A DNA stretch of 64,000 nucleotides. Origin: Phoebastria nigripes. Taxonomy: Eukaryota; Chordata; Aves; Procellariiformes; Diomedeidae. Where the stretch lies: positions 61,753 through 125,752 of the forward strand of contig JAYKAV010002810.1 in assembly GCA_035582835.1 (NCBI GenBank), in the 5' to 3' direction. Below the pieces are notes generated by a model, which saw only the letters and a list, made by a program, of their open reading frames with translations, searched no databases and was not told the origin of the DNA. Positions 10,636 through 21,376 of the stretch are shown piece by piece. The translations under genes were made by a program, and so were the position numbers. Each line of letters starts with the position of its first letter. The stretch's first letter is position 1.

Positions 10636-12039
10636 ATAGAGCTGATCAGGGAACAAAATTTTCAGTGTTTAAAAAAAAAAAAAACAAAAAAAGTCAGGAT
10701 TTTGGGGAAAGCAAAAAACATTCCAGTGTTGTCAGAAAATAGATGCAATTTACTAATTTATTTATTTGGGTAGGAAAACTATTTGAGTGCTTGTGGCTGA
10801 AAACCTACTGCTGAGCATTTTGGAAGGCCCTTCTGTCACTGCCCCAGTTAGCTGCCTAGTTCTCCGAGTTTCACTGCCGCCAAAATTGCTCGGCTGTGTG
10901 GCTGCCTGCCAAGGCAGGCTGCTGAGTGACCCGGGGAGACATACAGCCCCTGTGCTGGTACCTGGGGAGCCCAAGGTGGCGAGCTAGCATTTGCTGTTGG
11001 AAAACTGATCTGTTTCAGCTAGCTACGGTAAGTCTGTTACACAAGGCTTTAGGGGAAAGTGGCGGTAGAGGCAAAAAAGATGAGTAAGTAAAAGTGCCAC
11101 GGATCCAGATTATCACAAGCTCTGGCTTCCTCAAGAATTCTTGCCAGAGAAAGAGGACAGAAGAGCCCTTCCCAGTCGCCGTGTGTTTGTCCATCCCACC
11201 TGCAAGTGCAGTTAGGGTTACTGTGCAGGTGCATACCAGCCTTCAGTGGGTAGGATGCATGGCTATGGTGGCCAGAAAAAGCCACCACTGGATACTTGGA
11301 ACTGCCACCACCAGAATACTAGAGCTGAGAACAACATGATGATATAGTTGTCCTTGGCGGTCTATGTGAAGCTGAAAAAAACTCACTATGGCTCTGCTGC
11401 TGTTTCTAAATCACTGCTTTCTTATTTCCCACAGACTACAAATGCCTGAGAATATCAATCAGGTGTTGCAAATGTAGTAGTTCTGCTTTTACTGGGGTAC
11501 CTGCTCATGGGGGATACCTAGTGCTGATGTTTTGAAGATCAACAATTTACTCATCACTGATCGTGGAATATAGTAACTTATGAGGCTATACTGTGCAGAA
11601 CTGATGATACATTATGAATATATTTACAATAATTTCTCTTGCTCACCTGCCCCATGAATATGTGAGGCTTCATGAACAAGATGGAAGTGAAGCCAACTCT
11701 TTGGAAATCCATTAGAGACCCTGAACGTGTTCAGATCCCACTAAAAGGTGCTGAACCCAGGGAATCCACAGAGAAAACAAGATCCTGTTCAAAAACTGCA
11801 CAATGTATGCTGAAACTCAACTAATGTTCTTGAGAAGTTACTTTACGGACAGAGCGTTAAGAAAGCCATGACTGCATCGTGCTTTCCCATTTAATCTGTT
11901 ATATTCACTTTAGTTTTTAGGTACATAAATGTATAATTTATTTTTTTTTTTTACAAAAACCTTTCCATATTTCACCTATAATTCCCTTCTCATTATGCAT
12001 GTAGCTGACAGCTCCTCACAATCATGTCAAACGATCTTT
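10636..12039. other. Unassigned DNA
   Basis: No gene recognised. A-rich run at about 10669-10692. Overlapping frames on both strands at 10762-11339 are mirror images of GC-richer sequence without domains. Confidence 0.5.
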
Positions 12040-12096
12040 TGATGTAAATGGCAAAACTCCGCTGAAGTCGATGGAGTGTTATCCATTTATACAGGC
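12040..12096. repeat. Ancient hairpin-type repeat
   Basis: The left arm 'tgtaaatggcaaaactcc' and right arm 'ggagtgttatccatttata' are imperfect reverse complements around a GCTGAAGTCGAT centre. This is the layout of old palindromic repeats with 'aactccattgacttcaatggagt' centres. Length is about 57 bases. Confidence 0.65.
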
Positions 12097-13391
12097 CAAA
12101 CACTCTTCCAACAACACTTACTGTTGTTATTATTTGCTTTTCTGATGCGTGAGTGCTGAAAAGAATAGTAATGTAAACAATCTGTATTTATTGTTGGTTC
12201 CATTTTGTTATAGTCCTATTCATTACAACAATATCATGTTGTTGTATAATATTTATTCAGAATGGGAGGGATTATGTCATTAAAACTACCTTTTAAACTA
12301 TTTGTGTTCTCTACAGATTCTTCCCAGGACTGGGAAATTAACCAGTTGTGAAATCACGTATTCACAAAAATAGATCAGAGCTTGTGGCTTGATGATACAA
12401 TAAATCTAGCTAAGGGCTTACAGTTATCAGTTAAAAACATCCAAAACATCTCAACCACATCACCCAAAGCATTGCATTGCTGTTAATTCAAATTAATCAT
12501 TAAAATTAGTTCTTTTTTTTTTTTTGAGTTGAATGTATATTTCAGCTTTGTATCAGGCCAAGTACTGCCTGCTTTCCCATAGGTTTCATAAACCTAGAAT
12601 AAAAACCAAAAGTTGTCCTAAACTGTATTGTGTTTTCATTATTTCAACAGAATTGCATTCATGTCTGATGCAGATCTAATGCCTAGTATACTTAGTCACT
12701 AATAATTCATGGTTTGAAACAAGCTAGAAACTTTCTAGCTGCATTCTCCTCTGGATTTTTTGCCTCCAAACTTTAAGGGCAAGGAGGGATTCACTTGAAC
12801 TCAGATCTCAACCACTCTTGTCTTTGAACATTAGCAAAATCAGATTGATGTGCAAAATCAGAATCATTGCATTGTTTGCTTGCTTTCAAAAGTTTGACTG
12901 GTAGCAATGGGATTCTTTAAATGTGGTGATTGTAAGGCTAGATTACTGGAGACTTAAAAAGCCAAATTACATTGCGTTGCACTGATTTGGGAGGATTAGT
13001 GAAACAAGTATTAGACTGCTTTTTAGATTAGTCTAGATGAAAACAAACAAGCTGTGGTATAAGACTGGTAGAAATTTGAGTGCTTAACTGCTGGGGTTGT
13101 TCCGAGAGTACATCCAAAAGCTGATAAAACTTCAGTTCTTCAGAAAGGATAGATTTGCCTTCCAGGGACATTTGATTGGATTGGAGCCTTCAGAGAACCA
13201 AACTTAACCATAGATCAGAGTTGCCTGGAAATTCAGTTTTTCCTTCCAGTAGAAAAATGTGATGCAACAATAATAAGAATTATTAGAATAATCAGTGGCG
13301 TGAACATTTTCAAGTGTTATTCTGCCGAACTCCTGAAGTGACTTTGTTTTATTGATACCTAAGACGCACTGACAGATAAGAATTACCAACT
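12097..13391. other. AT-rich unassigned DNA
   Basis: No gene recognised. Runs of T at 11940-11952 (just upstream) and 12512-12523. No diagnostic repeat seen. Confidence 0.5.
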
Positions 13392-13985
13392 GTGCTGATT
13401 TTGGCTGGGGTAGAGTTAATTTTCTTCGTAGTAGCTAGTATGGGGCTATGGTTTGGATTTGTGCTGGAAACGGTGTTGATAACACAGGGATGTTTTCATT
13501 ATTGCTGAGCAGTGCTTACACAGAGTCAAGGCCTTTTCTGCTCCTCACACCACCCCACCAGCGAGTAGGCTGGCGGTGCACAAGAAGCTGGGAGGGGACA
13601 CGGCTGGGACAGCTGACCCCAACTGACCAAAGGGATATCCCATACCATATGACGTCATGCTCAGCATATAAAGCTGGGGGAAGAAGAAGGAAGGGGGGGA
13701 TGTTTGGAGTGATGGCGTTTGTCTTCCCAAGTAACCATTACGCGTGATGGAGCCCTGCTTTCCTGGAGATGGCTGAACACCTGCCTGCCGATGGGAAGTG
13801 GTGAATGAATTCCTTGTTTNGCTTTGCTTGTATGCGTGGCTTTTGCTTTCCCTATTAAACTGTCTTTATCTCAACCCACGAGTTTTCTCACTTTTACTCT
13901 TCCGATTCTCTCCCCCATCCCAATAGGGGGGAGTGAGCAAGTGGCTGTGTGGTGCTGAGTTGCTGGCTGGGGTTAAACCACGACA
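13392..13985 (+). mobile_element. Solo LTR of an avian endogenous retrovirus (copy 1)
   Basis: About 594 bases, starting TGTGCTG and ending CGACA (TG...CA ends). The sense strand carries TGACGTCA (13650-13657), a TATAAA box ten bases downstream (13667-13672), and ATTAAA (13854-13859) as the likely polyadenylation signal. This gives a U3-R-U5 order on the plus strand. The flanking pentamers CCAAC (13387-13391) and CCTAC (13986-13990) match at four of five positions, compatible with a decayed 5-bp target duplication. No internal retroviral sequence adjoins it, so it is a solo LTR left by recombination. A near-identical copy lies at 53120-53696 in opposite orientation. The undetermined base is at 13820. 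Confidence 0.9.
13650..13672 (+). promoter_or_regulatory. LTR core promoter: CRE plus TATA box
   Basis: The perfect palindrome TGACGTCA (CREB/ATF-type site) and TATAAA lie nine bases apart. The same two motifs and the spacer are conserved in the copy at 53415-53437. Site identity is by consensus only. Confidence 0.6.
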
Positions 13986-15614
13986 CCTACAAAACATACT
14001 TGTGCTTACAACTTGCTTCTAAAATGGATTTTAGTGAGAAAGAGCATATGACAGATATCTTACATAACAGCTGAGAGCTTAGATTGCTGCTGAGTTAGTG
14101 GATAGATGATGTTCAGTTTCTTTCTCATTGTGAGCTGGTTCAAGCCCCCGTTTCCCACAAGAACTATGAGAAGTGGGGAAGTCGAGTTTTGGAGTGAGGG
14201 CACTGTCTGTGATCCAGTTAACCTGGAGCGGTTTTGCTCAGGGACCTTCCCTGGAGGAGGAGGAAAGAGAATTCTGAGGCTAAACAGTGGTTACAACATC
14301 CTTTCAGGAAGGAGAACTTGTGGAGCCTGAACCTCTTCAAGATAACGTAAGCCTGAAAGCCAAAGTCTCCCACTTACAAATGCCTTGGCATTGTAAGACT
14401 CCAGATCCTTGGCAGAGGTAAGCCTCAGCGTGACTTGCTTCAACAACTTCACTTGAGGAGCTGGGTCTGCTCTCTGCTCTGCATAGGGGAGGGTGCTCTC
14501 CGTCCACAGGAGCGAGAAAGCAGCCNCAAAAGTCTTTCATTAAGATTGTCCCAATTAGTTGGCTGGAGTGGTCCTTATGCAGCCTTCTGCAGGATATCCA
14601 GGAAAATCCAGGCAGTGACTTCCTACTCAATATACTTTACTTGAAACTAGCCTACTCTCTCACAAATTAAACCTCTACAGAACAGGGCTTTCTGTCTTTC
14701 CACACCCCTGCATAATCTAATTCCAAATCCCATTCAAGATATCTGTTCAAGTAGAAAACTTCTCAAAGACCAGTGAGATGTGTTGGTTTTTTTTTTCTCC
14801 AAACAGTCTGAATAAATCATCTGTTTCTCTCACTTATTGACAATTTATGCCTATATCTCAAAATCTGGCTCTGCGATGACCAATAACTGAGCATCAAAAT
14901 TGATTTTCAGGGGTATCCCCCTCTCCCTTTTGCAAAGTTTGCTCATTAGAAACTTCAGGCCTACTCTGTACCATAAACTTCATGCTTGAAAACAATCTAC
15001 AAAATCACATGTGCAATTCAGTACATATGAAGAACTGACATTGCTGTTAGAAGATCAGTCAGGAAATAATGCCTGAAAGCACTGTGAATTCTTTCAATAT
15101 TTATTGTCTTTGGGGAAGTGCAGGCTGAGTAGATTGTTCTTGGTTTTAAAGGCANAGTGGAGACGTATGCTTTCTTTCTTCCTCTTATTTATTTTTTCTT
15201 AGTTTAAACATACACACATGTATGAGACTTTTTTCATCAAGTCTAATAGGACATTACCCAAATGGGTACCATACCAGAAATGGCCATTCTAGCTATTTGA
15301 GGTGTCAATTGCTAATACTCAGATTGTTGCAAATTAGCCTTTTTATTAATAATTTTATATGCAGTTCTTCACCGTCTGCCAGCCTATCTTAACTCATTTA
15401 GGCTTAGCTTTTCCTAGCGTGCTTCTACATGGGAAGTGGCCTATTAAATCTGGAAAACAGCTGCAGTCCTAATATGTCTGTTTGGCACCAGACTGTTCCA
15501 GAAAGTTCTTTTCTGTCTGTCATCTGATAAATACTTTCTGTCTTTGTGTTGAGGTTTACTTGGCTTGCATTATTTTTCCCCCACCCCCTGTGGCATCTGT
15601 CTTTTCTCATTCCC
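13986..15614. other. Unassigned DNA
   Basis: No gene recognised. The GC-richer part at 14130-14600 has overlapping short frames on both strands, without domains. Undetermined bases at 14526 and 15155. Confidence 0.5.
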
Positions 15615-16050
15615 AAGGGAGCTGAATCTCAGAAAGACCTTGAGTCAAGTATTTAAGGTCTATTTGTATCAATGAGGATAAAGCGTACAGATGGTAGGTG
15701 AGTCTGCAGGGGTGGGATGTTAGTGCTGTGACAATCTTGCACATCTGGAATTCAGGTAATCTCTGTCTTCTGTCTCCCTCTCTCAGAGGTTTCTTCCATG
15801 ACCTCCTTCAAATAAGCTGCCTTTGTAGTGTCGTCTTGTCCGTAAAATGAGTGGGAATACTTATCTGCCACGGTAGGAGGCGACAGTGGGAAGGGTACAT
15901 GGTCAAGTAAGCTTTGCTCCTATTGTGGTAATACCTGGAAATCCCAGTCAAGCCTGCAACCTCATGCTGGAAGGCATTATACAAATGCTCAGTGAGAGAC
16001 AGTAAAAAGCTTAAAGTCTAACTGGGGAAAACAAAAATGGAAACAGAAAG
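15615..16050 (+). repeat. Possible ancient MIR-like / family B composite
   Basis: Three separated blocks look like old amniote SINE pieces in the same orientation. 'gaccttgagtcaagtatttaa' lies at about 15636-15656. A 'tccgtaaaatgagtgggaatacttatctgcc' type block is near 15840. A 'ttatacaaatgctcagtgagagacag' block followed by AAAAGCTTAAAGTCTAA is near 15976-16021. The blocks are separated by unmatched sequence, so this is a weak call. Confidence 0.35.
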
Positions 16051-17245
16051 AGACAGGAAGATTTGAAGGTGATGCTGTTTTATAGGAGGTATTATTGAGT
16101 TGGAAAATGCTATTTATCCCTTAAGATTATTAGTAGATAATGATATAATGCAAGGGATGGATTTCTCCAAAATAATTTGGTTTAAAAACTATAAAATGAA
16201 AATGACTCTAACTTTTTTTAAAGAAAAATCTGTGCTTTCTCTTTTAATGGTAACATGGTGCACCATAAAATTTTCATTCCTTTCCAAGTAACAATTGCTA
16301 AAGCTTTAATCATTGTTTCTTATCTGAATTACCAAATCTCTGTACAAAAATACTTACAAGTTATTACTGAGTAGTTTGAAAACAGGTTAGAATAGGCTGC
16401 TGCTTTGCCTGGTTTTCTGATGAGTTTTGTGGTTTTGTTGTTGTAGTAATAATAGGCTGTCTTAATTCAGATTTTGCTATCTGCCAGTATGCCCCATTTA
16501 ATTATAAAATATGCAATTAATGACTAATGGGCTCATGACTATGTGAGCCTGGAGATATTGAAGCAAGAGTTTTCTCTATTGGGAAGATACTATATTCTCA
16601 ACATATGGTCTGAGCTTTGGATTTTGTGATACTGAAAACAGATTATCTCTAAGGTTAACAAAGTGTGAATATTAAGATGTTTGAGGCTGATTTCAAATGA
16701 TGTACTCAACATGCAAAAAGCTGTATGCTTTGTCAGTCACCTAAATAAAGCACAAGTGCTAACACAACTACAGGTGTCTCTCTCCCAGCAGAGCTTGTTA
16801 TTCATATTAGCTAACTCAGTAGAACTGATGAGGAAAATGCATCTTACTTGTACCAAGGCAGGGGTTCAGAAATCACTTCTGTAAATTAGTGTCTGAAGGG
16901 TTGAGCCATAATTTTGTTGCCTGCAGCACTTACTTTGGATGTTGTGATAGACATACTAAAAATATCACATGAAATCATGAAAGGTTTGTTAGCATGTCTG
17001 ATCTCGAAAGATAGAAGTTCCTCGTTGTACTATGAAAACTTCAGCATTTTAAGGTTTCCTGACCTGCTTGATTGTGTAATGCTCCTTAATATGCTGAGCT
17101 CTGACTTGCATGCCTGTCTTCCCATGGCATGGAAAGCATAGTTTGGGGAGGAAGGGTGTGTTTCCCAGTGTCATCGCATTGTGGAGTGAGGCTGGGACAG
17201 GACGATTCTGTGGTCAGCAGAGCTCAGAACGGCTCCTGTCCCTCA
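16051..17245. other. AT-rich unassigned DNA
   Basis: No gene recognised. Short plus-strand frames at 16100-16291, 16681-16884 and 16914-17141 lack domains and codon bias. The last 100 bases become GC-richer. Confidence 0.5.
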
Positions 17246-17304
17246 CAGCTGAGTCAGAGCTGTAGGTTCCTGTGGCTCTGGGTGGACTAAGCTGACTCAG
17301 AGCC
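17246..17304. promoter_or_regulatory. Paired AP-1/MARE-like sites
   Basis: AGCTGAGTCAGAGC (TGAGTCA at 17250-17256) and AGCTGACTCAGAGC (TGACTCA at 17293-17299) are near-identical and 43 bases apart. Both match the AP-1 consensus TGASTCA and resemble half of a MAF recognition element. The surrounding 'ctgtggct' words repeat too, so it may be a small local duplication rather than a designed regulatory pair. Confidence 0.35.
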
Positions 17305-18745
17305 TGTGGCTTTGCGGTGAGTATGGTCTCGATGTGGGAAACGGTATTTCTGCTCCCAGTTTTGCATTTGTAACCTGCTGGGGGCAGGGGGCGGGCACGT
17401 ATTGGAAAGTTGTCTGCTGCAGTGGTAGTTGGGAAACCTTTTATTTTTTTAACTTAAAAAAAAAAGATGACTGAAACATGGAGTGTGTCTTATTCTTTCC
17501 AGTAAGGTTTGAGATTAATTTTGTTGTTAAGCAATGCATAGGCTTCTTTATAGGCACCCTGAGCAGTTTATAAATTTCTGCTGCCCCTAGGTAGCAGAAT
17601 TTAAGAGGTCTGAAATCACAGGTAGAACACCAGTGAGCAGTTTCTATGAAACTCCTCAGATACTCTACAGTGCTAAAAATATGGGGGTTTAATATAGATG
17701 GGGTTTTAATATTCTTCGTAGAAATGGACAGACCCTTATAGATTTTATAAATACTATAAGGAATATTTTTATGTACTTATGAACCCTGCAGGAACTTGCC
17801 TGATAATTCCTGTATTATAGTGACTCCATTAACATCATGTTTATACACAAAATGCTGTAAAAACAGGCGTACTGATATGTTTTGTCTTATTTCAGCCAAC
17901 ATAACTAATCTAAGTGAATGCTTCTGGATTGGGCATGCAAGTTTAATCTATAGATAAGAATTTTGAGAATAGGTGTACTATTCTTGGAACCAGCATTCCC
18001 TCTGTTGCATGATAAAAATGTGTCAAAATAAGAAATATCCTGTATATATATAAAAAAATAAATTAGTATCAAGGAGAAAGAAATGTAGTATATATTTTTG
18101 ATTTATTTGTCTTCAGAATGATTACTGAAGATGTCAGCCAAGCAAACATGTAGCAGCAATATTCTGTGATTTTCACCCTCTTTATTTTTCTCCCAGCAGG
18201 AACTGTATCTTTAAGGTAATCCTCATGTGATTAAATCCTATTTCTGTTTCAGGCTATAGTGATGTACTTGATTTTCACCGAGAGAAATGTATTCCTGCAC
18301 ACCTGCTGATGTCTTTAGGGACCTTGTGAGGTCTATCTATAGGTGTCTGTTTATGCCACTGGACCTTGGTCACTTCACTGTTTTGGGGATTTAACCTTTA
18401 ATGCCATCTAACAGCTGCCCTGCCTTTATGGAAATAATCACAAGATGTCTGCTCAATGCTTAACCTACCGGTAGAAATTCACCAGCAGAGATGATATGTA
18501 TTATTGTATTACTTTATCAAACCTGCTTACTACTTCAATCCACTCAGTTTCTCTACCAACCCTCTAGTCTTGTAGCATGGGAATGTCTTTTTTTGAATTT
18601 TTAATCTTAATTACCTTTGAAAGAGAAGAAAAAATGCTGCCAAACTTGCCATCATTCATGGATCCCTAAAAGGCAGGATGACTTCAAAGTCTCTGGAGTG
18701 CAAGACTTTTCAAACTGTTCAAAGTAGTTTTGGAACAAGCCTCCT
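17305..18745. other. AT-rich unassigned DNA
   Basis: No gene recognised. An A run at about 17456-17465 and an AT-rich patch near 18040-18070. Nothing diagnostic. Confidence 0.5.
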
Positions 18746-18820
18746 CCAAAAAAAAACCCCAAAACAAAAAAACAAACAAAAAAACCAAACAAACAACCAA
18801 AAAAACCCAAAACAACAACA
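18746..18820 (+). repeat. A/C-only simple repeat, (CAAA)n-like
   Basis: All 75 bases are A or C on the top strand, as degenerate CAAA, CCAAA and CAA units. The minus-strand frame through it (18652-18867) translates to Phe/Gly/Val-rich low complexity and is not a gene. Confidence 0.9.
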
Positions 18821-21160
18821 TGAAGAAGCAGAGAAGAAAGCTTAAAGAAATAAATGTGTATGATCATTATGACAGTGGTGTCTAGCTAAGCTCATCTGGC
18901 TTTCATTTATCTTTGAGGCTGACCAGATTGGTTTTCAGCAAGTACTGCATGGCTAGTCATTTTGCAAGGGCTCATGCATGTTGGAAACACCAAAGCACAA
19001 TTCAGCTGTTTTCTGGGCCTGGTTTTTGATTGTGCTGTGCCTTATGATGTCCACAAGTAAGAACTGGGATAAGGCCACCAGGCTCATATTTACGAGACTG
19101 AAACTGCATATAAAATGGAGTCCCTTGAGAGTCCAATCCAATCACTGAAAACACAGACATACACGTACATGGGCATTGTTTGTTCCATTGGAGTTAAGTA
19201 TTTGTTTTCTTTTTGCAGTATTCATAACCTTGCCATTTAAACTGAGAGGTACTTTTAGCCTTTGCCTGGCTTCAGAGAAGTGCTGCCTCTCCTGTCATTC
19301 TCAAGTCTGATGAATGTTTGGGAGGAGGGTTCATAAAGCTGGCATCTAATATTCTGAAGACAAATTGTGTTACATTTGCCAATAGTCTTCCTGCTAATTT
19401 CTGCAACCATTTGTACTCAAACAGAACATTTGTACAGTTACTGTTTTAAAGCTGACTTTGAGTATCTTTTTCCCACTCTAAAAAGAGTTTGAGAAGAGCT
19501 CTCCTACCCAGAGAAGGAAGAANAAGGGTGGTGTTCGTATCGCCTTGTCTATTGAAATGTATCCATTGCTTCTGGGAATAGAGTCATTAATTGTCCTGGT
19601 GTTTTAAGTGTTGATCCATGGTGATGGTTAGCAGGCAGCAAAAGGAAGGTGGAAAAAATTAATAATTTACCATAAATCAGTCTTTTTCAGGAGAATCTGA
19701 ATTCACAATGAATATACAAAGCTGAGGTCAGATCGTTTAGCTTTGATAACAAAAGTACATTTTAAAATGTTAATTAACCCCCCAAGTGTACACTTTTTAA
19801 AAAAATTAAAATCTCTAATAATTTCACTTTAAAGTTCCATTTTCTATTAAAGAAAAAAAAAAAAGGAAACTATGCAGCCTCTTACATTTGTCTGGAAGGG
19901 ACCAAACAGCTGATTAAAAGAATGAACTCTAAGCGTAAAAGGAAAATTTAATGACATCTCATGAACAATTAAAAAGACCATTTGTATTCTCCTAAGTCTA
20001 CTGAAAAAAAAAAAAAAAAGGCAAAGAAGGTTTAGCTATAATCACACGCTGCAAAGAGATAGAAAAGAGAACATTAAATGCTTTTCACGATTCCTCCTGA
20101 ACCCCTCGATAGCACAACAGGATGCTTATTAGCATGCACATTGCTGTGACCTGGTTTACTACAGCTTTGCATTTAGGCCAGGTGTTTAGAACAGGTGTAC
20201 AAATCTGTATTTTTTTTCTTTCTCAGAACTCTGATAATATGGACAAGTTGCACAGTTNGTATGTCTGTTATTTCCATAGGGATTTTCTTATCCCTTGGAC
20301 GCAGCAGGTGGCTTTAGAAGATCTTGTTCAAATTGATTTATAAGCCTTTTGAAAGCTAGCAGAAAAGTGAGTTGTTGGTCTCCAAGAAAAATTTCCTTCC
20401 TTTTGCATTGGGCAGATGTGCACTCTGAATGTGCAGGGTGTTTGATATGTCCCCTAAACCCCGAAATTTATCAAGTGTCAATTGATGTTATGTTGTAGCC
20501 CCAGTAACATCTGTGGCATAATTGAGATTCTATATTAATTTTCCTCTTTGACTGTCCCCATCTGTAACAACAGTGTTATCTGATGTAGAAATGGCTTGGA
20601 GGGGAAGTAACAGGTCATGCAACCTATGTTATAGCTGTAGAGGCCAAATATACAGCTGGGAACAGCTATGAGCATCTAAACAAGATATGAATGTGTTGTG
20701 CCCTTAGATCATAAAATTGAAAAAATACCTAATACTTCTACAATAATCTCTTAAGTGCCTTTAAGTCTAATCTTGCTGAGCTCCACCAGTGATGTCAACC
20801 GATGTTGGAGAGATGTAAGGGAGCTCAGAGCCTTGGGAGGTTCTTCTGGGAATCTTGTTTTTCTCTGCATGCTCACTCTCACACAGTTCACTGAGCATCT
20901 TTCAGTGGCTCTTTTCAGGAGCCATTTGTTTTGCAGAGCCAGACTTTCCCTGTTGAGACCACAGCCCTCCACTTTTTAGTCACTTACCAAATAAACTAAC
21001 AGAATCAGCTACTGGAAAGATTACAGAAAGACCATGTTATGACAGTAGATAGGGTGTTGACTCTGATCAGATACAATTCAGATTCAGGGTGATTTGGAAG
21101 GGTAAACTTGTCCTTCTTCATTACCTCCAGAATGATTTCTATGTATCACATGGTGAAACC
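18821..21160. other. Unassigned DNA with A runs
   Basis: No gene recognised. A-rich runs lie near 19851-19864 and 20005-20019. Two opposing 73-74 codon frames at 20751-20979 mirror each other and show no domain. Confidence 0.5.
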
Positions 21161-21201
21161 TTTCTTTTTCTTTCTTTTTGTTTCTTTTTGTTTTTTTCTT
21201 T
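21161..21201 (+). repeat. Polypyrimidine (TTTCTTTTTG)-like tract
   Basis: Several imperfect copies of TTTCTTTTT separated by C or G. It sits just upstream of an AG at 21206-21207, giving a splice-acceptor-like arrangement. Confidence 0.75.
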
Positions 21202-21207
21202 AAATAG

Positions 21208-21376
21208 GAAAATAATTGTTCAAGCTGACAAGCAACCTGTAATTCTTACGCAAGCAAGCAAGGAAGGCACAAGAGCAGCCTTCAAGGGATTAGAAGTGTC
21301 TAACTGTGTAACTCTAAATGGTGCTGATCTAATTGATGCTTTACCTAGCAGGGGAGGAGAAAACTCTAGCAAATAG
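21208..21376 (+). other. Exon-like open segment, plus strand (weak)
   Basis: After the long pyrimidine tract and AG (21206-21207), a frame stays open for about 56 codons to a TAG at 21374-21376. The translation has ordinary amino-acid composition (KIIVQADKQPVILTQ near its start, ending GGENSSK), but I do not recognise it. There is no upstream partner exon in sight and no downstream poly(A) signal close by. A chance open frame behind a simple repeat is the more likely explanation. Confidence 0.12.

Noticed and set aside
13448..13747. 99-codon plus frame, and its minus-strand equivalent at 53379-53600
   Set aside because: Both translate the same LTR sequence. LTR promoter regions are not coding, and the frame breaks differ between the copies.
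14137..14146. GGTTCAAGCC matching a pol III B box
   Set aside because: No A box at tRNA distance and no cloverleaf around it.
18652..18867. Phe/Gly/Val-rich 71-codon minus frame resembling a membrane peptide
   Set aside because: It is the translation of the A/C simple repeat. The same applies to frames at 1447-1728, 26350-26559, 45567-45830 and 51642-51851.
20580..20640. Possible antisense CR1 3' tail (a GGAGGGGAAGTAACAGGTCA-like stretch)
   Set aside because: Similarity limited to a few words over about 40 bases. Not enough to call.
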